Shown piece after piece: positions 36,601 to 47,905 of a stretch of DNA of 64,000 nucleotides. Under the pieces are notes generated by a model, which had not been told where the DNA came from, made no database searches, and saw nothing but the letters and a program-made list of their open reading frames with translations. Numbering within the stretch: position 1 is the stretch's first letter; each line of letters begins with the position of its first letter. Both the position numbers and the translations under genes were made by a program. The stretch lies in contig JAAONU010000004.1 in the NCBI GenBank assembly GCA_012932295.1, positions 9,114,630-9,178,629 of the forward strand. The letters run 5' to 3'. This DNA comes from Cyclina sinensis (Eukaryota; Mollusca; Bivalvia; Venerida; Veneridae).

Positions 36601-39600
36601 AGAGTCGAACTAAGAAGAGAAAAAGACACGAAATACCAATTTATTGTAAGTGGTAATGCACTTGTATACAAAGCATCTAAATGTAGCATGACTGGATGTG
36701 TGAAACCCCACTTGTAGCATGAATATGTACGTCAGTGGATATAAAACACCTACTGGTGGTATGAATGTAAATGTAAGTCCACGATTAACGGGTAGCATCA
36801 ATATGTATATCAGTCCAAGGTAAGCATGAATATTTATGTCAGTGGATATAAAACACCCACGGTTAGGATGAATATTTGGTCAGTGATTATGGAACACCCA
36901 AGGTTAGCATGAATATGTGTGTCAGTAAATATGAAACACCCATGGTTAGCATGAATATGTGGTCAGAGAATATGAAACACTCACGATTACCAAGAATATG
37001 TGTCAGTGGTTATAAAACACCCACTGATAGCACGAGTATGTGTGTCAGTGGATATAAAACACCCACTGGTAGCATGAATATATAAGTCAGTGGGTATAAA
37101 ACACCCACTGGTAGCTTGAATATGTATGTCAGTTTATATAAAACACCCAAGGTTAGCATGAATATTTGTCTAAGTGGATATAAAACACCCACGGGTAGCA
37201 TTAATATGTATGTCAGTTGATATAAAACCCCCACGGGTAACATGAATATGTGTGTCAGTGGATATAAAACACCAACGGTTAGCATGAATATATGTGTGTC
37301 AGTTGATATAAAACACCCACGGATAGCATGAATGTGTGTCAGTGGAAATAAAATACCCACTGTTAGCATAAATATGTCTCAGGGGATATGAAACACCCAC
37401 AGTTAGCATGAGTATCTATGTCAGTAGATATAAAACACCCACGGTTAGCATGAATAGGTACGTCAGTGGATATATGATACACCCACTAATAGCAAAATTA
37501 TGTACGTCAGTTGGTATAAAACACTAACTGGTGGTACGAATATGTATGTCAGTGGATAAAAAACACCCACTGGTAGCATGAATATTTATGTAAGTTGATG
37601 TCAAAACACCCACTGTTAACATGAAAATGTAAAAAATGTGGATATAAAACACCCACGTGTAGCATGAATATGCGTGTCAGTGGATATGAAACACCCATTG
37701 TTAGCATAAACATGTACGTCATATAAAACCCCAACGGTTAGCATGAATATGTACGTCAATGGATAGATAATACATCCACTGGTAGCATGAATATGTATGT
37801 TAGTGGATATAAAACTCCCTAGATTAGCATGAATATGTACGGCAGTCGATATAAAACACTAACTGGTGGTACGAATATGTATGTCAGTGGATAAAAAACA
37901 CCCACCAGTACCATGAATGTGTATGTCAGTGGATGTAAAACACCCAAAGATAGTATGAATACATGATGCCGTGGATATAAAACACAAACGAGTAGCATGA
38001 ATAAGTGTGTCAGTGGATATTAAACACCAACGGGTACCATGAATATGTGTCTCAGTGGATATAAAACACCCACGGTTAGCATGAATATGTACGTCAACGG
38101 ATATATAATACACCCACTGGTAGGATGAATATGTACGTCAGTGGATATAAAACACTTACTGGTAGCATGAATATGTATGTAAGTGGATATAAAACACCCA
38201 GAGTTAACATGAAGATATACGTCAGTGGATATAAAACACTCACTGATGGTATGAATATGTATGTCAGAGGATATAAAACACCCACAGTTAGCATGAATAT
38301 GTGGGTAAGTGGATATAAAACACCCACGGATAGCATGAATATGTGTGTCAGTGGATAAAGAACACCCACGGATAGCATGAATATGTACTTCAGAGAATAT
38401 AAAACACCAACGGTTAGCATGAATATGTACGTCAGTGGATATAAAACACCCACAGTTAGCATTAATATATGTGTCAGTTGATACGAAACTACCACGGTTA
38501 GCATAAATATGTGTGTCAGAGGATATAAAACACCTGCTGATAGCATGAATATGTGTGTTAGTGGATCTAAATACCCACGGTTAGCATGAATATGTGTGTC
38601 AGTGGATATAAATACACACAGAAGGCATGAATATGTATGTCAGTCCACGGTTGGCACGAATATGTATATTTATGGATATAACCACTCACTGATAGCATGA
38701 ATATGTATGTCAGTGGATATAAAACACCCACTGATAGCATGAATACATATGTCAGTGGATATAAATCACCAACGGGTAGCATGAATATGTATGTCAGTCC
38801 ACGATTAGTATGGAGATGTATGTCAATGGATATAAAACACCCACAGTTAGCATGAATATGTATGTCAGTGGATATAAAACATTAATGGGTAGCATGATTG
38901 TGTATGTCAGTCCACGATTAGCATGAATATGTATGTCAATGGATATAAAACGCCCACAGGTAGCACGAATATGTGTTTCAATGGATATAAAAAACCCACT
39001 GGTGTTATGAATATAAATGCAAGTCCACGGTATGCTGGTAGCATGGATATGTTTGTCAGTCCACTGTTAGCACGAATACGTGTGTCAATGGATATAAAAT
39101 ACCCACTGGTAGCATGAATATATATGTCAGTGGATATAAAAACTCACTGGTAGGATGAATATGTATGTCAGTGGATATAAAACACCCTCTGTTAGCATGC
39201 ATATATATGTCAGTCCACGGTTAGCATCAATAATTATGTATGTCACTGGATATTAAACACCCACAGAAAACACAAATATGTGTGACAGTGAATATAAAAC
39301 TCCCTCTGGTGGTTTGAATTAGTATGTCAGTCCTCGGTTAGCATGAATATGGTTGTCAATGGATATAAAACACCCACAGGGAGCACGAATATTTGTGTCA
39401 ATGGATATAAAACACCCATTGATGGTGTAGATTTGTCTGTCAGTCCACGATTAGCATGAATATGTATGTCAGTGGATATGAAGCACCCACTAGTGGTATG
39501 AATTTGTATGTCAGTCGCCGGTTTGTATGAATATGTTTGTCAATGGATATTTAACACCCACAGGTAGCATTAATATGTGTGTCAGTGGATATAAAACACC

Positions 39601-42600
39601 CTCTTGTGGTGTTACAAGGTATGTCAGTCCAAGGTTAGCATGAATATGTATGTCAATGGATATAAAACGCTGGTTTTATTATTGGTAATCTTGAAAGAAG
39701 TACTGAGACGTTTCAGCTCCAAAATATTTTTTTTTAAACTATGAATACATTTTTTCCTGCGCTATCGGTTGTCAGAGAAAGTGTATATTTCTTATGAAGA
39801 CGTATGTTTTTTACACAATATTATGTCAAAATCTAATTGTACATAACATGTAAAACATGCTAAGATGAACGTATTTGCAGCAGGATTTCGAAAATCTCTT
39901 CAGACATGAAGTTATTGCAAGACAACAAAACAGTTAAGTGACTTCAGTGGCCTTGTCTAAGGACTGACCGCCAGGCTGTGTGGTACACGTGTGTACCTAT
40001 TCATTTGAAGATTGAAAAAATGTTGCAAAGAAGGTATTACTAATCTCTCTTGATCTTTCATTCAAAGGTAACGTTTTGAGTATCATACAATGAAATTTGG
40101 CGAAGGGATAACATTATATAGACGCATTATATTTTTTCTCTTAAAGGCAAATATACCTAAGGACCAACTCCTGCTGGCTCTGGAACCAGAGGCTGCAGCA
40201 ATATTCACAAAAGCTGATGTGCTGTCCAAGGAAAATCCCGACAATTTAGATACATTTCAAAAGGAGTCACAGTTCATGGTGATAGATGCAGGAGGTAATT
40301 TCTTAAAACAATCGTTTAACTGAAACAAATTGAATACAGTAAAAAAATTACAGTCTCAAGGTATATTTCATCTATATATTTCATAGAAATGAAAAAAAAA
40401 TTGTTACTTCAAATTCGAATAATTTCTGAATAATCAATGGTTTTGACATTTACATTTGGGTATCATCTTTAAGCATTAATTAATATAACTAGAATTTTGT
40501 ATGAAGTGTTCGTAATAGATTCTGCTCATATTAGTCGACTTTGTAAATCTAGTAGATCTCTGTGCCACCATCTCGGTCAGGGACTTCTTACGAACAAGAA
40601 AGTCCGTAACAGAAAGATGCAATGCATCTTAGAATACACAACCCAGAGTGGGATTCGTACTCCGGTCTTAGCGCATCGAAGGTCAACACTCTAACCACTG
40701 AGCCAAAGAATCGATTCACTGACGCAGTTGTCAGAGGTTGTATTTATACAATTATAGAAATGTATGCTCTAAACAGTAACACATCTCCTCTCAAGAAAGT
40801 CATCATTTATGATGACAAATGGTGTTTTGTATATCTTAGATCAGACAGAACTCTTGAGAGATTTGTTTTTTATTCAAGTTTTATAACTATGAGAGGTCAT
40901 CCCGGACGAGCTCCAATCTTACGAACAAGCAAGTCCGTAACAGAAAAATGCAATGCATCTATTCAATGCAGAATACACAACCCGGAACGGGATTTGAATG
41001 CTCTAACCACTGAGCCAAAAATCGATTTTCTGACACAATTTTATACTCCAAAGTATTGGTCAGCACTTAATAAATTAAAAAAAATACTTCTATCTTTTGC
41101 AGGAGGCACTGTTGATATCACGGTCCACAAAGTTGACAAAGATGGAAATCTTTTTGAGCTCGTTCCTCCAAGCGGTGGACCTTGGGGTGGCATTCTCGTT
41201 GATGAAAAGATACATGAATTTATTGAAGAAATGTTTGGCAGAAATGTTCTAAACATTCTCAAACAAGACAGTAAAACTGAAGAACTTGACATGTTAAGAA
41301 CTCTAGAGCTCAAAAAACGAGAGTTTAGAGTTATTGATGATAGTAACGCTAGAGTTAACATAACCTTTCCTAGCTCTCTGTATGAAATTTATCAAGAAGA
41401 AAATCCAAACTTGGATTTTGCTGAGATGTTAAAGAGTCAATATCCAGAAAAAGTTGAAAAGAAAAGGGGAAGACTTTCGATAAAACAAGAGAAGTTTCTT
41501 GAATTGTATATGGAATCAATATCAAACCTAACAAGTCATCTAAAAAACCTGAGTGGTAAACCAAACATGGAAAATGTTAAGACGTTTGTGATGGTCGGTG
41601 GATATTCGGAATGTGAGGTACTGAAAGCACATATAAAAGAAGCATTCAAAGACAAACGTATAGTAATTCCTGTAGAACCATCAAGTGCTGTAGTTAAAGG
41701 TGATACATTTTTACAGTAATTTATGTAAATATATAAACATAATGTGAGTTATTTGGGTTTGTTTTGCAAAGCCTTGATATTACTTTAGAGTGTTAAGAAC
41801 ATTTTAATCAAAGAAAATAGCGCACTACAAATTTGAGGGTTTTTTCAAAGCATCTCCACGAATTATTTATTAATTCATTGCTTTCAGAATTCTTGCTTAA
41901 GTAATTATTCTTAATTACTCATTAAGAAAAGACTGTCATCTCGCATGTGGTATTGATATTGAATATACCTAACTTGCAATATAATCAATTAATTAATAGG
42001 TGCAGTGATATACGGACATAGACCAGATGTGATTGATACAAGAAAAGCGGCTTACACATACGGTGAAGTATAATTTGATGCTATCCTAAACGCTGTAGAG
42101 TCGACATTGTGACAGTCTTGAGATCTTTCTTAGTAAAGATCTCTTAAATTATTTACATGCTGTCGTACAATATCTTTTCTATTTTAGTTTTTCTGCCCTT
42201 TTTATTTCTGATCATTTTATAGGCCTACACTTGCTACATAACACCGGCGCCTTAAATGAAATTCATACCTGTGATTAAATTTAATGTAAGAGAGTAATGA
42301 AAAGTTATTTTACCGCTCTATGGATTTTAGACTTCGGCATTGAGCCGTCTGTATTATCGCAAATCAAAATCAGGCATCGACATCCGTTTTAAAATTAGTT
42401 AATTTGTCATGAAAATTGAGCACATCGATGTCTCCACTTATGCACGGTTAATACAGGTATTGTGAGTTCGGATCAAAGACACGCAAAAATTACCATGATA
42501 GACATTTTACAATTTAAATTGTGTCAATTTTGCTTTGCTCGTGAAGATTATAAACCATTCGTTCTCGTAGGAAATAACCTTTATACCTGAGTGTAAGTAA

Positions 42601-44642
42601 GAAAATACGATAAACCAGCCAATGCTCATAAATGACAGAGTTCAACAAATATATGTGTGGGTAGTGACGCGGTCAAAAAGTAGTGCGGATTAAAAACCCA
42701 TCTGTTTTGTTGATGATGTAAAAAAAATAGTCATTATATGTCCGTTGTTTCATATGCCGTACATTAAAACAGTATCAAGTGAATCGGTAAGAAGAAAAGT
42801 AGCAAAATTAAAAAAAATCATACTGTACTCGTATAAGGCTAAGTAAAATATGATGTAATGCAAAAATTAACAACGGACATTTCGCCCAAGCAGACATTAA
42901 AAACAACGAACAGAATGTATAATCTACATATTTCTTGATATATCCGAGTTTTTAATCATTTTCTTTTCTTTTTTAGGGTTTTCTTTTTCTTAAAGTTTTA
43001 AATGGCTTAGATAGACTTGGCATAAACCTTCATCAGTGTCTTTCAGTTTGAAAGAAAAGACCCTGCCTTCATCTATGAAGCCAACGGTCTTTCTACGCTT
43101 TAATTATTTGTAATTTGGCTGCTTTTGAATGGGTGATAATGTCATTTTGTTACGGTCTAGTGCACACCTTCATATAATTGTATAAATACAACCTCTGACA
43201 ACTGTGACAGGGAATCGATTCTTTGGCTCAGTTGTAAGAGTGTTGGCCTGTCACGCGGGAGATAGGAGTTCGAATCTCACTCTGGGTTGTGTATTCTTAC
43301 AAACGTTGCATCTTTTTGTTATGGACTTTCATGTTCGTAAGATGGAGGGCTCGTCCGGGAGTACCCTTTCCTGGTCCTAGTTGTACAAATTGAATAAAAA
43401 ATTTCTTTTAAAAAAATCTTTTAAGATTTCTGTCAGATCTTCTGACCTAAAAGTACACAACAGCATTCGTCATCATAAATGATGACTTTCTCAAGAGGGA
43501 ATGTGTTACGGTCTAGTGCACACCTTCATATAATTGTATAAATACAACCTCTGACATCTGCGTCAGGAGCGGATGTGGTCCGGTAACGCACTGGACTGGT
43601 AAACCAGGGAGTTCGATCCCCCGCTCCTCTACTAACATAACTAATTCTCTGACGGGTGAGACGTTAAAACCGGCGTCTCATGTATCGGTACTATACACTG
43701 AGCATGCAAAAGAACCAGGGGTGTCTCTGGAATGGGATACTTTTTTTCTTGTACTAGAAGTAACCATAAAAGTACTCAACATAAAATAACTAATCTCTTC
43801 AGGGGACGTCTGTCATATGGGCAACCGGTGCCGACGATTAAAACCCAAATAGATAGATAGAAGCGTCAGGGAATCGATTCTTTGTTCACTCTGTCACTCT
43901 GATGTCATATTTTCTCCGAAAGGTCTCACGCCCTATTGTAAGATAAATCACGATGTAATTAATCATTATATTATACTATCATTATAATTAATCATTAACC
44001 ATTCATTACTGTCATTCTGATGTCAACAGCCATCTGATAGACCTTCGCTCTACTACTGGACAGAAGTGTAATCTAATATTGTTCATATTACAAAGAATTT
44101 ATGAAACATATCGTATACATGAAAATCCAAGTTGCCCTCTGGCCAGATCAACCGATCCCTGTCTCAAAAACAAAAAGCTTGCACATATTTTCTCGATTAC
44201 AGTACTATTTTTTCAAAGGGGTCTTATCATATAAATGTGTTTTGATAATATTATTTTAATTAATGTAGGCATATCCACTGCAGTTCCTTTTGACGAACGA
44301 GAACACCCGGCTGTGCACAGAGTAAATAACATGTGCGAAGACGTTTTCAAAGTATTTATACCGATCGGGACAGATATTATCCCCGGTAAGACGCAGGTTA
44401 AACACACATTCAACTCGGCTAAAAATTCTTCGGTAGAAATATACAAGTCTATCTCAGAAGAACCATCTTTTGTTACAGACCCCGGGTGTGAAAGAGTTGG
44501 TGAGATTAATATAGAAAATCCCAACGAAAATCCAGGGCTAATAGAAGTAACCATGTTTTTTGGTGACACTGAACTTCAAGTGGAGGCGAAGGAGAAAAAA
44601 TCTGGAAATAAAATATCAGCAGAATTTAAATTCTTGAAATAG
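30478..44642 (+). CDS. HSPA12: HSPA12-type heat shock 70 kDa protein (HSPA12A/B-like), complete, 8 exons
   Basis: Atypical Hsp70-family ATPase, expected to be cytosolic because no signal peptide is visible. Exons: 30478-30600, 32337-32441, 32935-33027, 36238-36531, 40147-40294, 41103-41699, 42000-42062, 44269-44642. All introns are GT-AG and phases match (0,0,0,0,1,1,1), giving 598 aa against roughly 675-690 for human HSPA12A/B. Phosphate-1 signature DFGTTYS lies at about residues 20-26. The HSPA12 motif WVLTVPAVW is in exon 4 and ALEPEAAAIF in exon 5. The phosphate-2 signature DAGGGTVDIT spans the exon 5/6 junction, and the adenosine motif VGGYSECEVL is near the end of exon 6. The C-terminus is ...SAEFKFLK, with no EEVD, as expected for HSPA12. 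ATG at 30478 is used; a second in-frame ATG lies two codons later. Whether it is closer to HSPA12A or B cannot be decided, and bivalves carry many such paralogues. Confidence 0.93.
31200..31640 (+). repeat. Dispersed repeat in HSPA12 intron 1
   Basis: 'ccataactctgataaaatta', 'tttcgacagaaacctgtagt' and an end block 'gacgcacggatggacagaca', then 'tggcaagggcataatg'. This has the usual shape of a bivalve dispersed repeat. Non-coding. Confidence 0.6.
31916..32165 (+). mobile_element. tRNA-derived SINE-like element in HSPA12 intron 1
   Basis: Head 'cagtggtaacgctttggact' with a B-box-like 'gagttcgattcactgc', body 'accttgcactgtcccaaaca', end 'gggcaaccattaccgacgat', and an A-rich tail with 'aaataaacac'. 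Same family as 13011. Confidence 0.75.
32337..32441 (+). CDS. HSPA12: HSPA12 exon 2
   Basis: Lies between acceptor ctttacag and donor gtaggt, 35 codons, phase 0 to 0. Encodes ...KVPTTVLFDRNGEFHSFGYE, matching the HSPA12 segment with the pattern PT.LL...G.FHSFGY. Confidence 0.9.
32935..33027 (+). CDS. HSPA12: HSPA12 exon 3
   Basis: Follows acceptor ttttaaag and precedes donor gtaagt; 31 codons, phase 0 to 0. Encodes AEEQYAQL...WKYFSRFKMLLHNKS, which matches the W.YF.KFKM.L segment of HSPA12 proteins. Confidence 0.88.
33390..34080 (+). repeat. ~140 bp repeat array in HSPA12 intron 3
   Basis: Units with 'aggtcactgtgaccttgacc', 'tttgacctaaaa' and 'catgaccaacctat' end at 'ccgaccgaccgatatttgca' and 'cccctcatcttcgacggggc'. 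Non-coding bivalve-type repeat. Confidence 0.7.
34500..35930 (+). repeat. Diverged repeat array in HSPA12 intron 3
   Basis: 'aagtgcagtgcacaagaacc', 'ataactctgcctggtcc' and 'gagcataacttgaacactat' recur at about 110-130 bp half-steps and about 230 bp full steps. Non-coding. Confidence 0.65.
36238..36531 (+). CDS. HSPA12: HSPA12 exon 4 (WVLTVPAVW motif)
   Basis: Acceptor ttgttcag, donor gtaagt, 98 codons, phase 0 to 0. Encodes LMLKTRIRDDQGKSMEAIKV and then IIWVLTVPAVWNDSAKQFMR, the most diagnostic HSPA12 segment. A charged insert of about 30 residues (around NRNSDAANVDK to KRDDCINPDD) separates the two conserved parts. Confidence 0.93.
36700..39670 (+). repeat. 42 bp minisatellite in HSPA12 intron 4
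   Basis: Roughly 65-70 copies of a unit built from 'agcatgaatatgtatgtcag' and 'tggatataaaacacccac'. Variants include an alternative 'cagtccacggttagc' half. Since 42 is divisible by three, frames of 14-residue repeats open on both strands (MNMYVSGYKTPTGS on +), the longest 150 codons on the minus strand at 38094-38546. They lie wholly in the intron and are broken by indels, so they are not annotated as genes. Confidence 0.92.
40147..40294 (+). CDS. HSPA12: HSPA12 exon 5
   Basis: Acceptor ctcttaaag, donor gtaatt; ends in phase 1. Encodes ANIPKDQLLLALEPEAAAIF...FMVIDAGG, carrying the first half of the phosphate-2 motif, which is completed by exon 6. Confidence 0.9.
40545..41042 (-). mobile_element. 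tRNA-headed composite repeat, reverse orientation, HSPA12 intron 5
   Basis: Two head units on the minus strand, at about 40622-40735 and 40965-41040, each with 'ctcagtggttagagtgttga' or similar and a B-box-like 'gagtacgaatcccactctgg'. Between them is the same body as at 43149-43568. It ends about 60 bp before exon 6. Confidence 0.75.
41103..41699 (+). CDS. HSPA12: HSPA12 exon 6 (phosphate-2 and adenosine motifs)
   Basis: Acceptor cttttgcag, donor gtgata, 597 bp, phase 1 to 1. Begins GGTVDITVHKVD and includes GGPWGGILVDEKIHEFIEEM and VMVGGYSECEVLKAHIKEAF, the adenosine-binding region. The open frame extends upstream to 40622, but that part is intronic tRNA-headed repeat, and downstream to a stop at 41719, which is read-through past the donor. 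Confidence 0.93.
42000..42062 (+). CDS. HSPA12: HSPA12 exon 7
   Basis: A 63 bp exon between acceptor attaatag and donor gtgaag, phase 1 to 1, too short for an ORF scan. Encodes GAVIYGHRPDVIDTRKAAYT YG when joined to its neighbours, matching the GAVL.G..P..I..R....TYG segment of HSPA12 proteins. Confidence 0.9.
43149..43568 (+). mobile_element. tRNA-headed composite repeat, HSPA12 intron 7
   Basis: A ~62 bp segment starting 'gttacggtctagtgcacacc' occurs at 43149 and again at 43505, almost identical. Between them is a tRNA-like head ('tggctcagttgtaagagtgt', 'gagttcgaatctcactctgg') and a body ending 'catcataaatgatgactttc'. The order fits a tandem ~356 bp unit or a small element with direct terminal repeats. 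A related copy in reverse orientation is at 40545-41042. Confidence 0.75.
43565..43860 (+). mobile_element. tRNA-derived SINE-like element, HSPA12 intron 7
   Basis: Head 'ggtaacgcactggactggta' with 'gagttcgatcccccgctcct', body 'gagacgttaaaaccggcgtc', end 'tatgggcaaccggtgccgac' and a tail 'aaatagatagataga'. It lies directly against the composite repeat. The most complete copy of the family in the window. Confidence 0.8.
44269..44642 (+). CDS. HSPA12: HSPA12 exon 8 (last exon)
   Basis: Acceptor ttaatgtag, then ISTAVPFDEREHP...CEDVFKVFIPIGTDIIPG and a beta-rich C-terminal part ending FKFLK and TAG. It follows a 2.2 kb intron. A paralogous copy stands alone at 12126-12496, about 82% identical at protein level by hand alignment. 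Confidence 0.92.
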
Positions 44643-44743
44643 ACGAATTGTTCTACTGTCGATTCAGAGTGACGTATAGCTACGTTTGACTAATGAAATG
44701 AGCCTTTTTTAATAGAGAAGTGAAGTGAAACAATCATAATGTC

Positions 44744-44749
44744 AATGAA
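44744..44749 (+). terminator. HSPA12: Degenerate poly(A) signal AATGAA after HSPA12
   Basis: About 100 nt past the HSPA12 stop, in sequence conserved with the upstream copy, the hexamer is AATGAA rather than AATAAA. The gene may use this weak signal or another one further on. Confidence 0.25.
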
Positions 44750-44994
44750 AATCATTCCAGAAACTAAAAAAAAACAAAGCTTGCAAAGGGAACCAAATCC
44801 TATAGGCTCGATGTTTATAGCTTTATATATATTAATACATTTTATGAACATAATCAGACTGCATGTGATAGTTTACTATTTGCTCAATGTATATTCGTCC
44901 TAAGTGTTTTACACTCTACTTTTTTACTATTATATACCTTGTTTCACATATTTTATGAATATTTAGCACTGCATCAGCTCAATATTTCAGGGGC

Positions 44995-45240
44995 GGTTCA
45001 GAGGTCCAGTGTAACGTACGCGTTGAAATTGTAATCCAGGGGTGTCAGGAGTTCGGTCTCCTGCTTCTCCACTGACACGAATGAGACGTGAAATCGTTGT
45101 GCTATTTCTAGAATGGGATGCTTTCTGTATCCTGCACTATCCTTTACAACCTATAATAACTGATCTCCGTAGACGAGGTGGGGGGGGGTGGCAAGGGGGC
45201 ATCGGTAATATGGGCAACCGGTAACGACACTACGTTTTTT
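44995..45240 (+). mobile_element. tRNA-derived SINE-like element, duplicated copy
   Basis: Shared by both duplication copies (partner 13011-13247), so it was inserted before the duplication. Includes a G-rich stretch 'gaggtgggggggggtggc' near 45175-45192. Confidence 0.7.
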
Positions 45241-46284
45241 TTATCGCAGTTTACTAAATACTTCTGTTTGCTCCTTGTTATTTGTAAACTAAGATTAAAG
45301 ATGAAATAAAATTGGCACCAAAGAAGAAAACCTTGTATCGTGGATAGGATCATTGTGCATGTTGAAACCGGTCCAATATCAAGACTACAAGTGTACTGTT
45401 CGGAGCCAAATTAAGAGACTTCAAGTGTATTAAAGTTTCAAATTGCTCAGGTGTAATGTCTGCCTTCAAGTGTATATGAATGTTTAGCCTACAAACATAC
45501 GTGAATGATAGGCAGAGACGAAATGGTAGGTTGTCCTATATTTCACATTTTAATACACGGCATCTGTGGTGGAGAAAGCAGAAGAAAAGATACAGAGTTT
45601 GAAATCGTTGTCTGAAATATATAGGATCTGACACGAGATTTTATTTCATGTAAACTTTTTCAAGAAAACGTTAATTAGCGAGCGTCTGGACGAGTTGAAT
45701 AAAAGTTTACACGAAAGTTATGATAGTCGATTTTATGAACGAGGTTGATTACAACTAAGTTGATTTTTTTTTTGCGCGCGTGAAGTTAATAAAGATGGCG
45801 TCTTCTACTTTATTCTCGTTGTTGTTAATATTATATTGATGTGTTTTTATATATATTATTATTTGTTACTTCTTTCAGAGATTGTTCTGTATGTATTATA
45901 GGGAAATAATAGCAAGTTCGTCGATATTATGGTAGAAGTGTATTTTTTATCGACGTAGATATTTTACTAAGAATTTATAAAGAGAAAATAACAACGTCGA
46001 AGGGATGTATGTACTATACGTAAGTCTCAACTAACTTTTTGTACTGAAATTAAATAGCAATTATATATTCATTTGTTACAGAAACCTGCTATACATATCA
46101 CTCCTTTGCAAGTTCATGGCGTTTACTAAATTCACTTAAAAACGATTAATGCCATTTGATAATGCCACTTATTTCGGCAATGGCATGGACTATGTTCATT
46201 TGTACATATCTGTCACTCATCTCCATATTTCTGTATTTATCAACTGCTTAAATCTGTTGGGATTTTCTAACACTTCTGCTTTTC

Positions 46285-46510
46285 ACTAAAACAAGCTTTT
46301 TTTACCCTAACCATGCTAAATATCCAAAATGGACCTGTCCATCTTTCAATTTGGACAGATCCATAAGTGTTTATGGGGGTGTTTATTAAAATTTACTGAC
46401 TGAATGGCAAATAGTGCAGACCATGATCAGACTGCACGAATGTTCAGGCAGCTCTTGGTCTGCACTGGTCACAAAGGCAGTCAGTTGCCTCAAGCAGGGT
46501 AAGGTTTAAT
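46285..46510. repeat. Dispersed element with 'gtcagttgcctcaagcaggg' end
   Basis: Starts 'accctaaccatgctaaat' and runs through 'tggtctgcactggtcacaaa'. Repeated at 47265-47465 and, more diverged, at 48300-48495. No coding capacity. Confidence 0.6.
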
Positions 46511-47264
46511 GAAATTTGCCTTGCACTTTCAATTACAATTTTGTACTTCTATTTTCAAAACACTTATGTATTTTTTTGTTTAATGTGCTCACCTTTTTAG
46601 GAAGCTGGTTTAGCACATAGGGTTACTGTTTATGATAAATAAACATGATAAAAGCAATTTAAAAATACTAGCTTGAAAATCTCTTTTGTTTGTACAGACA
46701 CCAGCGTTGAGAAGTCAGTCTCTGTTAAACGGGGCATGGTTACTGTACTTGTAATTGAGGAGTTCTGAACTTGCCCCCATTTCAAAACACTTAAATCTGT
46801 TGGGATATTCTAACACTTCTGTTTGGGATATTGTTTATTCTTTGTACAATTACTGACTAAATCACCATGTAGAAGCCATGATAATTTGTATGTTCTATTA
46901 AAGGATGTAAAATTTAGAGCTTTTTTTCTAAAATGATAGGCATTTTATGATGTTTTTCTGAATACAACAAGAATTTTACGTAACTGTATTAAAGATGTCG
47001 TAGTGTTTTTTACGAATTTAATTCATACTGTACGTTAATGATTTAGTGTACATGTATAATGTACTCAGTTTTTATGTAATTGTCGACATAATATTTTTGT
47101 GCTGAAATTGCAATTTACGATTTCTTATGTAAAGAAAACTACTAACACTTTCTTGTTCAGTAGCTAAATGTCTGTGATTTCTGTAATTGAATAATGGAAG
47201 TCATTCCGATGATTTTTGTTCGAAAAGTGCATTCTTTTTTACTTCTCTAAACAAGATTTTATTT

Positions 47265-47465
47265 TTTACCCTTACCATGCTAAATATCCAAAATGGACTT
47301 GCCCATCTCTGAATTTAGACAGATCCGTAATTTTTTAAGGTGGTGATTAAAATTTACTGACTGAATGGCGAAGAGTGCAGACCAAGATCAGACTGCACAG
47401 ATGTGCAGGCAGATCTTGATCTACATCGGCCACAAAAGCAGTCAGTTGCCTCAAGCAGGATAAGG
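47265..47465. repeat. Second copy of the 46285-46510 element
   Basis: Same start and end blocks, with 'gcagatcttgatctacatcg' in the middle. Confidence 0.6.
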
Positions 47466-47699
47466 GATAATGAAATTTGGCTTCCACTTTCAATTACATT
47501 TTTTGTAATATGTTGTTAAATATACTCACCTTTTTAAGGAGGTTGTTTACTCACATAGGCTTACTGTTAATGATAAATAAAGGCCATTTAAGAATACTTA
47601 AACTTGAAAATCTCTTTTGTTTGTACTGACACCAGCGTTGAATAGTCAGTCTCTGTTAAACGGGGTATGGTAACTGTACTAGTGTTAATTCAGGAGTTC

Positions 47700-47905
47700 T
47701 GAACTTGCCCCCACTCCTCAACTAACATTATTTATTATCTTTTGGGTGAACGTTAAATCGAGGCCCAATGTAATAGTGCAATACACCCAGCATGAAAAAG
47801 AACCAGAGTTGTCCCTGGAATGGGGCGCTTTCTGTATCTTGCACAATCCTCAAAGGCCTAAAATAACAAAACTCTGCAGTGGCATCAGTCATATTGACAG
47901 TTTGT
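47700..47905 (+). mobile_element. tRNA-derived SINE-like copy
   Basis: 'cccactcctcaactaacatt', 'agcatgaaaaagaaccagag' and 'tgtatcttgcacaatcctca'. Partner of 16775-16970 in the upstream duplication copy. Confidence 0.6.

Larger units (their letters stand above)
46270..47760 (+). repeat. Local tandem duplication in the HSPA12 3' flank
   Basis: About 46270-46810 and 47230-47760 share 'accatgctaaatatccaaaa', 'gtgcagaccatgatcagact', 'caccagcgttga' and 'gttctgaacttgccccca'. The upstream duplication copy has the last part only once (16680-16800), so this arose after the segmental duplication. Confidence 0.75.

Noticed and set aside
36700..39670. Open frames of 14-residue repeats, up to 150 codons, on both strands.
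   Set aside because: They lie in HSPA12 intron 4, come from a 42 bp tandem repeat, exist on both strands alike and are broken by indels.
40622..41102. N-terminal extension of the long frame that ends in HSPA12 exon 6.
   Set aside because: The extension is reverse-oriented tRNA-headed repeat; the protein match starts exactly at the acceptor at 41103.
43216..43290. Functional tRNA gene.
   Set aside because: A- and B-box-like words are present, but no proper acceptor stem or cloverleaf could be drawn, and the unit is repeated as a SINE-like element.
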